A stretch of 64,000 nt of DNA from Acetobacteraceae bacterium. GTDB taxonomy: Bacteria > Pseudomonadota > Alphaproteobacteria > Acetobacterales > Acetobacteraceae. The notes under the pieces are model-generated. The model made no database searches. It was not told the DNA's origin and worked only from the letters and a program-made list of their open reading frames with translations. Shown one piece after another: positions 9,041-18,535 of this stretch (position 1 is its first letter; every line of letters starts with the position of its first letter). The DNA is taken from positions 68,415 through 132,414 of the forward strand of contig PLXO01000100.1 of NCBI GenBank assembly GCA_003151425.1, given 5' to 3'. The position numbers and the translations under genes were made by a program.

Positions 9041-9829
9041 TTACGCGCCGGTGAAATTCGGCGGCCGCCGTTCCCCCATCGCCTTGATTCCCTCGCGGAA
9101 GTCGTCGGACTTGCGCAGCCAGTCCTGCTCCTCGAATTCCCGCTCGGTGGCCTGGGCCACGGCGTCGGCCAAGCCACGGCGCAACGTCTCGCGCGTCGCC
9201 ACGATCGCCAGCGGCCCCGATGCCGCGATCTCGCTCGCCACCTCGATCGCTTTGGGACGCACGTTTTCGAGCGGCACACAGTAATCCGCCAACCCCAGCG
9301 TTACCGCCTCGTCGCCCGGCACGCGTCGGCCCGTGTACATCAACATCGCCGCGCTCTGCATGCCCACCAACCGCGGCAAGGTGGCAGTCAATCCGAAACC
9401 GGGATGATACCCCAGCCGCGTGAAGTTCGCCGAGAACCGCGCCTCGGGACAGGTCACGCGGAAATCCGCCATGACAGCCAGACCGAGGCCGGCGCCCACC
9501 GCGGCCCCTTGCACCGCCGCAACGATCGGCTTGCCGGAGCGCCACAGCCGCTGTGCCTCCTTATACAGATGCCGTCCGCGCGTGGCACCCACCGCCACGC
9601 CTTCGGGTCCGCGACTGGAGAAATCGGCGCCGGCGCAGAAATGCTTTCCCTCCGCGCACAACACGATCGCGCGGCAATCAGGCGTGCGGTCCATGTCCTC
9701 CAACACGTCGGCGATCTCCGCGACCATGTCGGTGTCGACGAAATTGTTCGGGCCGCGCCTGATCTCGATGATGGTGATGACGCCTTCCCGGCTCACGCCG
9801 ATATGCTTGAACGTCGCGGTGTCAGCCAT
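9041..9829 (-). CDS. Enoyl-CoA hydratase/isomerase (crotonase family)
   Basis: 262 residues. The two oxyanion-hole segments are HFCAGADFSSRG (residues ~65-77) and GAAVGAGLGLAVMADFR (~105-120), followed by the LGYHPGFGLTATLPRLVG loop and the GLADYCVP region. The C-terminal helix (EDWLRKSDDFREGIKAMGERR) is the family's trimer-contact and CoA-binding tail. It adds water to an enoyl-CoA or isomerises it. It is divergent, with a 137-base gap, from three acyl-CoA dehydrogenase genes, which supports a beta-oxidation-like role. The enolase-superfamily gene directly downstream makes the overall pathway unusual. Confidence 0.93.
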   Translation of the reverse strand: MADTATFKHIGVSREGVITIIEIRRGPNNFVDTDMVAEIADVLEDMDRTPDCRAIVLCAEGKHFCAGADFSSRGPEGVAVGATRGRHLYKEAQRLWRSGKPIVAAVQGAAVGAGLGLAVMADFRVTCPEARFSANFTRLGYHPGFGLTATLPRLVGMQSAAMLMYTGRRVPGDEAVTLGLADYCVPLENVRPKAIEVASEIAASGPLAIVATRETLRRGLADAVAQATEREFEEQDWLRKSDDFREGIKAMGERRPPNFTGA

Positions 9830-9966
9830 CGTGGTTTCCTCCGTCGTGAACTGGCGCGGCCACCATATGCGGGGGCCCCGCCCTCGTCACCCCTCATCCG
9901 TCAGCCTTGGCATTGCCCAACTTGGATGGATCGGCAAGTCTGTACGGATGACACGGGGAAACGCGG

Positions 9967-11082
9967 ATGAACTTCGATTTTTCCGACGACCTGAAGCAAT
10001 TGCGCGACGAGGCGCGACGCTTCCTGACGGAGCGCTGCCCGACGACGGTGCCGCGGCGCATTCTGGAAGGTGACGCGTCCTACGACCACGCGCTGTGGCG
10101 TGAGATGGCCGAGATGGGCTGGACCGGAGCGTCGATCCCGGAACAATACGGTGGCGCTGGGCTTGGCCATCTCGCAGTCTGCGTGCTGGCCGAGGAACTG
10201 GGGCGGGCGGCGGCGCCGGTGCCCTATGCGTCGTCGGTCTATCTCGCGACCGAGACACTGCTTGCCTACGGCAGCGCGGAACAGAAAGCGAGTTGGCTGC
10301 CACGTCTTGCCGCGGGCGAGGTCATTGGCTGCTTCGCGGTCGCGGAACATCCTGGCGCCTTCGTCGCGCGCCGCATCGACGCGCAGGCGTCCGACGGCCG
10401 GTTGCATGGCACGAAGCAGGCAGTTGCCGACGGCGACATTGCCGATTTCGCCATCGTCGCCGCGCGTGGCGGGGCGTGGCTGCACCTGGTGGATCTAAGC
10501 GGTCCTGGCGTCACGCGCGAAACGATTGCCACGATCGATCCCACCCGTTCCCACGCGCGCCTGACCTTCGACGACGCGTCGGCGCAACCGCTGCCCGGTG
10601 CTGACAGTCCCGACGCGATCCACCACATCCTCGACCGTGCCGCGGTGATGATGGCGTTCGAGCAGGTGGGCAATGCGCAGGCCGCATTGGACATGGCGTG
10701 CGCCTACGCGCGGGAACGTTACGCCTTCGGCCGCCCGATCGGCTCCTTCCAGGCGATCAAGCACAAGCTGGCCGAGGTCTATGTCGCGCTCGAACTGGCC
10801 CGCTCCAACGCCTATTACGGCGCCTGGGCGCTGAACAGCGAGGCCGCCGAACTGCCGATCGCCGCCGCGGTCGCGCGTATTGCCGCCTGCGACGCCGGCT
10901 GGCTCGCAACCAAGGAAAACATTCAGACTCATGGCGGCATGGGCTTCACGTGGGCATTTGACTGCCACCTGTTCTATCGCCGCGCAAAGCTGTTGGGGCT
11001 GGCGCTTGGATCGTCACGCGAGTGGAAGCACCGCCTGATCACCGAACTGCGCAGCCGCAATACCACCGCGCTGGCCGCCTGA
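9967..11082 (+). CDS. Acyl-CoA dehydrogenase, subunit-like form lacking the C-terminal catalytic Glu motif
   Basis: 371 residues. It has the typical N-terminal helical domain (MNFDFSDDLKQLRDEARRFL), the middle strand region, and the FAD-binding C-terminal domain (YARERYAFGRPIGSFQAIKHKLAEVYVALELARS; IQTHGGMGFTW). The usual 'YEGTSEI' motif near the C-terminus is missing, with LALGSSREWKHRL in its place. This is typical of the non-catalytic partner in heteromeric FadE pairs that act on bulky acyl-CoAs (established for some actinobacterial steroid enzymes). It is followed 14 bases later by a second dehydrogenase gene, a likely partner. The start ATG has GGGGA upstream. Confidence 0.93.
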   Translation: MNFDFSDDLKQLRDEARRFLTERCPTTVPRRILEGDASYDHALWREMAEMGWTGASIPEQYGGAGLGHLAVCVLAEELGRAAAPVPYASSVYLATETLLAYGSAEQKASWLPRLAAGEVIGCFAVAEHPGAFVARRIDAQASDGRLHGTKQAVADGDIADFAIVAARGGAWLHLVDLSGPGVTRETIATIDPTRSHARLTFDDASAQPLPGADSPDAIHHILDRAAVMMAFEQVGNAQAALDMACAYARERYAFGRPIGSFQAIKHKLAEVYVALELARSNAYYGAWALNSEAAELPIAAAVARIAACDAGWLATKENIQTHGGMGFTWAFDCHLFYRRAKLLGLALGSSREWKHRLITELRSRNTTALAA

Positions 11083-11096
11083 GACGGGAGGACCGC

Positions 11097-12332
11097 ATGG
11101 ACTTCGAAGACACACCGGACGAAGCCGCGTTTCGCGCCGAGGCGCGCGCCTTCCTGGACGCCAACGTGGAACCCCGCAAGCCAGGCGACGTCGAAGGTTA
11201 TCGCCGCGGCCAGGACGAGCCCGGCGCGATAGAGGCCGCACAGGCGTTCCAGGCAAAGAAGCACGCGGCGGGATTTGCCGGCATCGCCTGGCCGACCGAA
11301 TGGGGCGGGCGCGGCGGCACGCCGATCCAGCAGGTGATCTACACCCAGGAGGAGGCGAAATACAAAGTCTTCAGCAACGTCTTTGGCATTGGCCTGGCGA
11401 TGGCGATTCCGACGATCTGCACCTGGGGCACGTCGGAGCATCGCGCCCGCTTCGCTCCGCCGGCGCTGCGCGGAGAGGAGGTCTGGTGCCAATTGTTCTC
11501 CGAACCCTCCGGCGGATCCGACCTTGCGCAGTTGCGCACGCGGGCGGAACGAAACGGTGACGGCTGGATCGTCAACGGCCAGAAGATATGGACCTCGGGG
11601 GCGCATTATTGCCGGTTCGGCATTTTGGTGGCACGTACCGATCCGAATGTGCCAAAGCACGCCGGGCTGACGTTTTTCATTCTGGATATGAAAACCCCCG
11701 GAGTGGAGATCCGCCCGATCAGGCAGATGTCGGGTTCTTCGCATTTCAACGAGGTGTTCTTCACCGATGTTCGCATTCCCGACACGATGCGCGTGGGCGA
11801 TGTCGGCAAGGGCTGGCGCGTCGCACTGACCACACTGATGAACGAGCGCTACGGCATGCGCGAGGCCCCCGGCCCCGACTTCGCCGAGGTCTTTGAATTG
11901 GCGCGTGCGATCGAGCTGGAGGACGGGCCGGCACTGGAGAACGCCGCGGTGCAGGAAAGACTCGCGGAATGGTATGTGCGCACGCAGGGCCTGCGCTTCA
12001 CCAAGTACCGCACGATGACGGCGCTTTCACGCGGGCAGACGCCGGGGCCGGAATCCTCGATCACCAAGCTGGTGGCGGCGAACAAGCTGCAGGAGATCGC
12101 GGCGTATGGGTTGGATCTGTTGGGGATGGACGGCGTGGCGATGGGCAAGGACCAGCCCATCGACGGTCTGTTCGAGGAGGCGCTGCTGTATTCGCCGGCG
12201 TTACGGATCGCTGGCGGAACGGACGAGATCCTGCGCAACATTATAGCAGAGCGCGTGCTCGGCCTGCCGCCGGACCCGCGGGTGGACAAGGACATCCCGT
12301 ATCGCGACGTGCCGACTGGAGCGCGTGGTTGA
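11097..12332 (+). CDS. Acyl-CoA dehydrogenase, FadE26-like
   Basis: 411 residues from an ATG with GGGAGG upstream; the ORF-track start at 11022 lies inside the previous gene. The flavin-contacting segments WCQLFSEPSGGSDLAQLRTRA and GWIVNGQKIWTSGAHYC are present. The C-terminal motif reads RIAGGTDEILRNIIAERVLGLP, so the Glu of the usual YEGTSEI is Gly here; in FadE26-like proteins the base is generally elsewhere or in the partner subunit. Gene order and 14-base spacing suggest a heteromeric dehydrogenase with the preceding product. The substrate is probably a branched or cyclic acyl-CoA, by inference only. Confidence 0.94.
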   Translation: MDFEDTPDEAAFRAEARAFLDANVEPRKPGDVEGYRRGQDEPGAIEAAQAFQAKKHAAGFAGIAWPTEWGGRGGTPIQQVIYTQEEAKYKVFSNVFGIGLAMAIPTICTWGTSEHRARFAPPALRGEEVWCQLFSEPSGGSDLAQLRTRAERNGDGWIVNGQKIWTSGAHYCRFGILVARTDPNVPKHAGLTFFILDMKTPGVEIRPIRQMSGSSHFNEVFFTDVRIPDTMRVGDVGKGWRVALTTLMNERYGMREAPGPDFAEVFELARAIELEDGPALENAAVQERLAEWYVRTQGLRFTKYRTMTALSRGQTPGPESSITKLVAANKLQEIAAYGLDLLGMDGVAMGKDQPIDGLFEEALLYSPALRIAGGTDEILRNIIAERVLGLPPDPRVDKDIPYRDVPTGARG

Positions 12333-12397
12333 CGCATCCGCCCTCTCGTCGACACGGCGATCGCCCACCCACCGAACACACTAGGTGAGAACTGAGA

Positions 12398-13558
12398 ATG
12401 TTCGAGATCCCCGAAGAACACCGCATGCTGCAGGACCTGGTGGCGAAGTTCGTCGACAACGAACTGATGCCGCTGGAGGCCGCTGTGCTGAAGCGGGAGA
12501 TGCAGGGAGGGAAGGCTTCGCTCACAGACGAGGAGGAGGCGCCGCTCCTCGCGCAGTGCAAGGACCTCGGACTTTGGGGGCTGGACGTGCCGGAGGAATT
12601 CGGCGGCGCCAACCTGCCGATGCTCGCACTGATCGGCGTGTATGAGGAACAGGGCCGCACTGCGGTGCCGTTCACCTTTCCCCCCGACAGCCCGAACCTA
12701 CACATGCTGATGGCAGTGGCGAACGACGAACAGCGCCGCAAGTATCTCGATCCTTACGCCCGCGGCACGGCCAAGTCGGCGATTGCGATATCCGAACCGG
12801 GCGCTGGCGGCGATCCCGCCGGCATGACCACCCGCGCGGTGCAGGATGGCGACGACTGGGTGATCAACGGGCGCAAGATCTGGGTCAGCCGCGTGCCTTC
12901 CGCCGACTTCGTCATCCTGATGGCGCGCACCGGCGAAGGCAGGCGGCACGAGGGCATCACCGCCTTCATCATCGAAAAGGGCACCAAGGGCTTTATCATC
13001 GAGCGCGAGATCCCGATGCTCGGCGGCCATCGCACCTACGAGCTGGTGTTCGAGGATTGCCGCGTTCCGGCGCGCCAGGTGCTGGGCAAGCTCGGCCAGG
13101 GCTTCGCGCCGATGCAGTTGCGCCTGACGGTGCGGCGGCTGCAGATGGGCGCTTGGTGCGTCGGCATCGCGCGCCGCGCGTTGGACATGATGATGGACCA
13201 TGCGAAGCAACGCAGCACCTTCGGCGTGAAGCTGGCGGACCGGCAGGCGATCCAGTGGTGGATCGCCGATGCGGCCGTGAAGATCCATGCCTGCCGGCTG
13301 ATGGTGCTGGACGCCGCGGCGAAGCAGGATGCCGGCCAGGACGTGCGCACCGAGGCCTCCATGGTCAAGCTGTTCGGTACCGAAATGGCGCAGGAGGTAT
13401 TGGATCATGCGATGCAGACCTTCGGCGCGATGGGGGTTGCCAAGGAGCTGCCATTGCAGTTGATGATGCAAAAGGTGCGCACGATGCGCGTCTACGAAGG
13501 CCCGTCGGAAGTGCACCGCATGGTGATCGCCCGGCGGATGCTGGCAAGCAGGAAATAG
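12398..13558 (+). CDS. Acyl-CoA dehydrogenase, complete catalytic form
   Basis: 386 residues. It has IAISEPGAGGDPAGMTTRAVQDG and WVINGRKIWVSRV for flavin and substrate contact, the QRSTFGVKLADRQAIQWWIAD region, and the canonical YEGPSEVHRMVIARRML near the C-terminus, whose Glu is the expected catalytic base. It is therefore the only one of the three adjacent dehydrogenases with the standard C-terminal Glu. It introduces a trans double bond into an acyl-CoA and passes electrons to ETF. It is separated from the previous gene by 65 bases and is followed 21 bases later by a nitroreductase gene. Confidence 0.95.
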   Translation: MFEIPEEHRMLQDLVAKFVDNELMPLEAAVLKREMQGGKASLTDEEEAPLLAQCKDLGLWGLDVPEEFGGANLPMLALIGVYEEQGRTAVPFTFPPDSPNLHMLMAVANDEQRRKYLDPYARGTAKSAIAISEPGAGGDPAGMTTRAVQDGDDWVINGRKIWVSRVPSADFVILMARTGEGRRHEGITAFIIEKGTKGFIIEREIPMLGGHRTYELVFEDCRVPARQVLGKLGQGFAPMQLRLTVRRLQMGAWCVGIARRALDMMMDHAKQRSTFGVKLADRQAIQWWIADAAVKIHACRLMVLDAAAKQDAGQDVRTEASMVKLFGTEMAQEVLDHAMQTFGAMGVAKELPLQLMMQKVRTMRVYEGPSEVHRMVIARRMLASRK

Positions 13559-13579
13559 CGACCCTAGGGAATACTGAAG

Positions 13580-14140
13580 ATGGATGCACTTGAATTGCTG
13601 CTGACGCGGGAGTCGGCGCTGAAGTTGGAAAACCCGGGGCCGCGCGAGGCCGATCTCGAGGTGATGATCCAAAGCGCGCTACGCGCCCCCGATCATGGGC
13701 GGCTGCGGCCGTGGCAGTTTGTCGTGATCCCGGAAGGAAACCGTGCAGCGTTCGGCGAGCTGCTGGCGGCGTCGATGGCGCGACGCAACCCGGCGGCGCC
13801 AGCGGAGGAACTGGCGCGCGAGCGGGGCAAGGCGATGCGCGCACCGGTCATCGTGGTGGCGGCCGCAAAGCTGGCCAAGGGGCACAAGATCCCCGAGATC
13901 GAGCAGCTTCTGTCGGCCGGCGCGGCGGTGCAGAACATCATGCTGGCAGCGAATGCGCGGGGCTTCGGCGCGATGTGGAAGACCGGCGCGCCAGCCTATG
14001 ACGCGTCGGTGAAGCAGGCGCTAGGGATTGCGCCGGACAGCGAGATCGTTGGGTTTTTGTATCTTGGCACGCAGGTGGGCGGCGGGATCCAGGTACCGCG
14101 ACCAGTGCCGAAGGATTATGTGTCGGTGTGGGCTGGCTGA
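13580..14140 (+). CDS. Nitroreductase-family protein (YdjA-like)
   Basis: 186 residues. Family features are the APDHGRLRPWQFVVI FMN-phosphate loop (residues ~36-50), GAAVQNIMLAANARGFGAMWKTG, and a C-terminal IVGFLYLGTQ strand. It matches short single-domain nitroreductases such as YdjA, which bind FMN as dimers and reduce quinones or nitro compounds with NAD(P)H. It is the last gene of the acyl-CoA dehydrogenase run. A large palindrome follows 10 bases after the stop and may end the transcript. The physiological substrate is unknown. Confidence 0.92.
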   Translation: MDALELLLTRESALKLENPGPREADLEVMIQSALRAPDHGRLRPWQFVVIPEGNRAAFGELLAASMARRNPAAPAEELARERGKAMRAPVIVVAAAKLAKGHKIPEIEQLLSAGAAVQNIMLAANARGFGAMWKTGAPAYDASVKQALGIAPDSEIVGFLYLGTQVGGGIQVPRPVPKDYVSVWAG

Positions 14141-14150
14141 TCTGCTTTTA

Positions 14151-14257
14151 CTACTCCCTCCCCCCTTGAGGGGGAGGGTTGGGGTGGGGGGTGTTCCGAC
14201 CCGCTCCCGCAAGAGACCCCTCCCCCCAACCCCCTCCCTCAAGGGGAGGGGGAGTAG
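14151..14257. repeat. Large intergenic palindrome, family B copy 1
   Basis: The arms CTACTCCCTCCCC and GGGGAGGGGGAGTAG pair, and internally CTTGAGGGGGAGGG faces CCCTCCCTCAAGGGG with a second G-rich/C-rich block. It sits between the convergent nitroreductase and LLM monooxygenase genes. A close relative lies at 51.8 kb. A long G-rich hairpin here may act as a bidirectional terminator. Confidence 0.85.
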
Positions 14258-14263
14258 TCGTTC

Positions 14264-15631
14264 CTACCTTTGCCTTACCTTCGCCCCCGGATGACTGTCC
14301 GGCAGCCGCGCCCGCCCCAGCCCATATAGTTTCTCCCGTAACGTTCCTGACGCGTATTCAGTCTTGTAGACACCGCGCCCCTGCAGCTCCGGCACGATCA
14401 GATCCACAAAATCGACGAACGTCTCCGGCGTCACGGCGTACGCCAGATTGAATCCGTCGATGCCGGTTTCCTCCACCCAGCTCTGCATCTCATCCGCCAC
14501 GCGGCCCGGCGCGCCCACCACCACCGGTCCACGCCCGCCGATCGCCGCGTGCGCCGCGATCTCGCGCACCGTCCAGGTGCGGTCCGGATCCGCCGTGGTG
14601 AATGCCTCCAGCGCCGAGGTCATCGCATTGCGTTCGCTGTAGCGCAGCGGCGCATCCAACGGCAGCGCGGCGAAATCGACGCCGGTCCAGCCGGACATCA
14701 ACACCAGTGCGCCCTCCTCGCTGACATGCGTGCGGTACTCGGCCAACTTGGCGTCCGCCAGTGCATCGGTGCGATCGGTAACGATCGTCATCATGGTGAA
14801 GATCAGAATCTCCGCCGGGTCGCGCCCGCTCGCCGCGGCACGGCGTCGGATGTCGGCGACGATCGGCGCGATCACCCGCTTCGACGGGCCGTTGATGAAC
14901 ACGCACTCCGCGTGATCCGCAGCGAACTGCCGCCCGCGCGCGGACGCCCCCGCCTGGTACAGCACCGGCGTTCGTTGCGGTGACGGTTCGGCCAGGTGGA
15001 TCGCATCGAGCTGGTAATATGGTCCGTCGTGCCGCACGCGATGAATCCGATCCGGGTCGGCAAAGATCCTCCGCTGTCGGTCGCGCAGCACTGCGCCGTC
15101 CTCCCAGCTTCCCTCCCACAGCTTGTAGACCACCTGCATGTAGTCCTCGGCCACGGCATAGCGCGTATCGTGGCCGGCCTGCTCGCGCTGCCCCATCCCT
15201 TGCGCGGCACTGTTCAGATAACCGGTGACGATGTTCCAACCGATCCGCCCATTGGTCAGATGATCCAGCGTCGACATGCGCCGGGCGAACGGATAGGGCG
15301 GCTCGAACGTCAACGTGCAGGTAACGCCGAAGCCCAGGTTCCGCGTCACCAGCGCCATCGCCGGAACCAGCATCAGCGGATCGTTCACCGGTACCTGCAC
15401 TGCCTGCTCCAGCGCGGTGCGTGGGCCGCCGCGATACACGTCGTAGATGCCCAGCACGTCGGCCATGAACAGTGCGTCGAACAGACCGCGCTCCAGCGTG
15501 CGCGCCAGATCGGTCCAGTAGCCCAGCGTATTGTAGCTGTCGGAACGGTCGCGCGGATGCGTCCACAACCCGGGCGACTGGTGCGCCACGCAGTTCATGT
15601 CGAAGGCGTTCAGGCGGATCTGCTTGGGCAT
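14264..15631 (-). CDS. NtaA/DmoA-family FMN-dependent monooxygenase (LLM class)
   Basis: 455 residues. The start MPKQIRLNAFDMNCVAHQSPGLWTHP, the FDALFMADVLGIYD segment, and TLDHLTNGRIGWNIVTGYLNSAAQGMG are diagnostic of the nitrilotriacetate / dimethyl-sulfide monooxygenase group. These enzymes use reduced FMN supplied by a separate reductase to oxidise or cleave small organic molecules, often sulfur or polyamine compounds. No sulfur-transport genes flank it, so the substrate is open. A flavin reductase is not adjacent, although the nitroreductase-like gene next door could be considered. It is divergent from the MFS transporter with a 179-base gap. Confidence 0.93.
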   Translation of the reverse strand: MPKQIRLNAFDMNCVAHQSPGLWTHPRDRSDSYNTLGYWTDLARTLERGLFDALFMADVLGIYDVYRGGPRTALEQAVQVPVNDPLMLVPAMALVTRNLGFGVTCTLTFEPPYPFARRMSTLDHLTNGRIGWNIVTGYLNSAAQGMGQREQAGHDTRYAVAEDYMQVVYKLWEGSWEDGAVLRDRQRRIFADPDRIHRVRHDGPYYQLDAIHLAEPSPQRTPVLYQAGASARGRQFAADHAECVFINGPSKRVIAPIVADIRRRAAASGRDPAEILIFTMMTIVTDRTDALADAKLAEYRTHVSEEGALVLMSGWTGVDFAALPLDAPLRYSERNAMTSALEAFTTADPDRTWTVREIAAHAAIGGRGPVVVGAPGRVADEMQSWVEETGIDGFNLAYAVTPETFVDFVDLIVPELQGRGVYKTEYASGTLREKLYGLGRARLPDSHPGAKVRQR

Positions 15632-15810
15632 CTTGCCCCCTCGGCCAGTCAGGACATATCAGATAACCACGGATAATCGGGCATCGGAACCACGAGAAGG
15701 TTGCCCGTTCCGAGCACAACGCCCAGACTCGACGCAAGAGCCAGACTCGCTGCAAGGGTCGGCCGTACGTCGCGACCACACACGCCGAGACTTTAGGGAA
15801 CGTCCAGTCC

Positions 15811-17055
15811 GTGAGCGAGATCAGCACGGCGCACCCAGCGCCGGCGCGCATGTCCCGGCTATTCGCCAATGCCGACTTCTGGCGCCTGTGGTACGCCGGA
15901 CTGGTCGTGTTCGTCGTCCGCTGGCTGGAAACCCTGGCCGTCGCGGTGTTCGTTTACCGCGCCACCGGGTCACCCTTCCTCGTCGCCATGATGACCATGC
16001 TGCGGCTGCTGCCGATGGGACTGTTCGGCGCGCTGCTCGGCGCGGTAGCGGAACGGATCGAGCGCCGCACCGCGCAGATCGGTGTCATTGCGCTGATGGG
16101 CTGCACCTCTGCCGCGCTGGCGACGCTGGCCTATGGCGGTCATCTCTCGGTGTGGCAGCTCGCACTGGCAAGCTTCATCAACGGCCTCGGCTGGGCCACG
16201 GACAATCCGGTGCGCCGCGTCATGATCGGCGAGGTGGTCGGCAGCCATCGGATGGGCGTGGCGATGTCGATCGACGTTGGTACAAATAACGCCAGCCGCA
16301 TGCTGGGTCCGACCGTAGGCGGCATCCTGTTCGCCACCGTCGGCGTCGGTGGCGCCTTCGCGCTCAGCGTGCTGCTGTACGCCACCTCGCTGTTTGCGGT
16401 GATCGGCCTGCGGTACCGCAACAGCCAAGGCCAGCGCGACGGCGGTTCGGTGCTGATGCGGATTCGCGACGGGGTGGAACTGGTTCGGCATGACCGGCGA
16501 CTGATCGGTACGCTGACGATCACCGTGGTCTACAACGTGTTCGGCTGGCCGTTCACCTCCATGGTGCCGGTGATCGCACAGGATCGGCTGCATCTGACGC
16601 CGGAATGGATCGGCATCATGGCCAGCATGGACGGCGTCGGCGCCTTCATCGGCGCCACGGTTATCGCGCTGTTCGTCGGGCCGCGCTTCTATGCGCGCAC
16701 GTATCTGGCCGGCGTGACCAGCTACATGATCATGCTGACGGTATTCGCGCTCGTTTCGCAGCCGATCACCGCTGGCGCGGCACTGGTGCTCACCGGAATC
16801 GGCGGCGCCGCGTTCAGTATCATGCAGGCGACACAGGTCTATCTGGCCGCACCACCGGAGATGCGCAGCCGCGTGCTGGGCGTGCTGTCGGTGTGCATCG
16901 GCATCGGCCCGATCGGCTTCGTGCATCTGGGGCTGCTGGCGGACGCGATCGGCGCGCCGTGGGCCACCGCAACGATGGGACTCGAGGGGTTGCTGGCGCT
17001 GGCGCTGACATTCCGCTGGTGGCGAGTCATTTTGTCTCGGGAGGCGCCGGCCTGA
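15811..17055 (+). CDS. MFS transporter (MFS_3 / EntS-like)
   Basis: 414 residues with about 12 hydrophobic helices, for example FWRLWYAGLVVFVVRWLETLAVAVFVY at the N-terminus and LLPMGLFGALLGAVAERIERRTAQIG covering the loop 2-3 signature region. The A-motif-like 'GAVAERIERR' and a conserved DNPVRRVMIGEVVG segment resemble exporters such as the enterobactin exporter family. It is an inner-membrane proton-driven transporter; substrate unknown. The start is GTG; an internal ATG at 15850 is an alternative. The 3' end overlaps the convergent oxidoreductase gene by 29 bases. Confidence 0.9.
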   Translation: MSEISTAHPAPARMSRLFANADFWRLWYAGLVVFVVRWLETLAVAVFVYRATGSPFLVAMMTMLRLLPMGLFGALLGAVAERIERRTAQIGVIALMGCTSAALATLAYGGHLSVWQLALASFINGLGWATDNPVRRVMIGEVVGSHRMGVAMSIDVGTNNASRMLGPTVGGILFATVGVGGAFALSVLLYATSLFAVIGLRYRNSQGQRDGGSVLMRIRDGVELVRHDRRLIGTLTITVVYNVFGWPFTSMVPVIAQDRLHLTPEWIGIMASMDGVGAFIGATVIALFVGPRFYARTYLAGVTSYMIMLTVFALVSQPITAGAALVLTGIGGAAFSIMQATQVYLAAPPEMRSRVLGVLSVCIGIGPIGFVHLGLLADAIGAPWATATMGLEGLLALALTFRWWRVILSREAPA

Positions 17056-18472
17056 TGCGCGCGGGATCGAGCTCCACCTGGCGCACATCATAGGCCAACA
17101 GATCGCGCCAGTGCTCTGCCAGATCGGCACGGAACAATCCGCGCGTGACGCCGGCGACCAGCTTGGGCGTGGCGATGGTCATCGCGTTGATGGACGATCC
17201 GGCTGGGCCGAAGCTCATTGTCGTGCCGATCCCGAACAGATGCAGATCGGCGATCCAGGGTGTGCGGCCGGGTGTCTTCTCGGTGAAGGCGAAATCGGCA
17301 TCCAGATAAGGGAAGCGCGCGAGACGATCATTGCGCTCGTCGTCGGGCGGCGAGTAGCGGTCGCCCCAGGTGGCGATGTTGTCGGCGCAGGACGAAAGTT
17401 CCGGGCGCAGGTGGGCATCGTGGTCGATACCGGTGCCGCAAATCACGAAATCCACCGCGAATGGACCGTTTGGCGTGTCCAGCACTACGTTTCCGTCGAC
17501 TATTCGCGCACCGGTCCAGGGCCGGCCGAGGTGCATGGTGAAGTCGCTGAAGGCCGCGACACGCGCCCATGTATCGGGCGGGAACCCCTCGCGCAGGCCG
17601 AGGACGTGCTGCATGAAGCGCCAGCGCCATTCGTCCGGCATGTCGCCCAGATGCTTCATGAAGCCGGCGAAGGTCAGCCACCGATAGGGCTGGATGATCA
17701 TCGGTTCGGCCCGGCGGCAGAACAGATGCACGGCGGCGGCGGCGTGTTCCAGCGTGACGGCGGCGTTGTCGAAGGCCGAGGCACCCGCACCCAACACCGC
17801 CACCGTCCTGCCGGCGAGAGCAGTGAAATCGATCGCATCGGCGGCATGCGCGCGGAATGCCGCCGGCAGCGACGCGATAAAGTCCGGCATCCACCACTGC
17901 CCGGTGCCGTCCTGGCCGGTGGCCAGCACGATCTTGCGCGCATAAAGGATCTCGCCGGTCGACAGGGTCGCGGCCAGACAGGGCAGGTCGTCGTCGGTGC
18001 GGCACGGCGCAATCGCGCTCACCGCCACGTCGTTGCGTACCCGCAGCCCGACGACGTAGCGGAACCACAGCAGATAGTCGTTCCACTTCCCGGACGGGAT
18101 CAACGACATCGCCTGCCAGTCGGCGGCACCCCACTGCGCCTCGTGCCAGGCCTGATAGGTCAGGCTCGGCACATTCAGATCGGGCCCGGTCTGGTCCTTG
18201 GCGCTGCGCAGCGTCGGCATCCGCGCATAGGTGACCCAGGGACCTTCCTGACCGTAGGGCGCGCGATCGACCAGCAGGATGTTGTCCACCCGATCGCGCA
18301 ACAGGCCGAAGCCGACCGCCAGCCCTCCCTGCCCCGCGCCGACGATCAGTACATCCAGCGCCGATGCACCGCGCACGCTGCGCGGCCGCAGCCACGGCTT
18401 GCGAGGATGCGCGATCAGCTTCAGGTCGCGCCGAACGTCGTCCTCCAGGTCGGCGAGATTGGTCGGTTTCAT
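17027..18472 (-). CDS. FAD/NAD(P)-dependent oxidoreductase (flavin monooxygenase-like)
   Basis: 481 residues with two Rossmann dinucleotide motifs: VGAGQGGLAVGFGLL (FAD, residues ~45-60) and VLGAGASAFDNA (NADPH, ~230). A CGTGIDHD segment late in the protein is the typical ATG-like C-terminal FAD motif. The arrangement is that of class B flavin monooxygenases and SidA/YUC-like N-hydroxylating enzymes, but the BVMO fingerprint FxGxxxHxxxW is not seen. The neighbouring MFS transporter is convergent and overlaps its end, so a functional link is only positional. The substrate is unknown. Confidence 0.87.
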   Translation of the reverse strand: MKPTNLADLEDDVRRDLKLIAHPRKPWLRPRSVRGASALDVLIVGAGQGGLAVGFGLLRDRVDNILLVDRAPYGQEGPWVTYARMPTLRSAKDQTGPDLNVPSLTYQAWHEAQWGAADWQAMSLIPSGKWNDYLLWFRYVVGLRVRNDVAVSAIAPCRTDDDLPCLAATLSTGEILYARKIVLATGQDGTGQWWMPDFIASLPAAFRAHAADAIDFTALAGRTVAVLGAGASAFDNAAVTLEHAAAAVHLFCRRAEPMIIQPYRWLTFAGFMKHLGDMPDEWRWRFMQHVLGLREGFPPDTWARVAAFSDFTMHLGRPWTGARIVDGNVVLDTPNGPFAVDFVICGTGIDHDAHLRPELSSCADNIATWGDRYSPPDDERNDRLARFPYLDADFAFTEKTPGRTPWIADLHLFGIGTTMSFGPAGSSINAMTIATPKLVAGVTRGLFRADLAEHWRDLLAYDVRQVELDPARIRPAPPETK

Positions 18473-18535
18473 TTCGGCAAGATCGGCGTCATGCTGACCG
18501 GGGCGTCGCCATGACGCACCTCACGATCGACGCGC

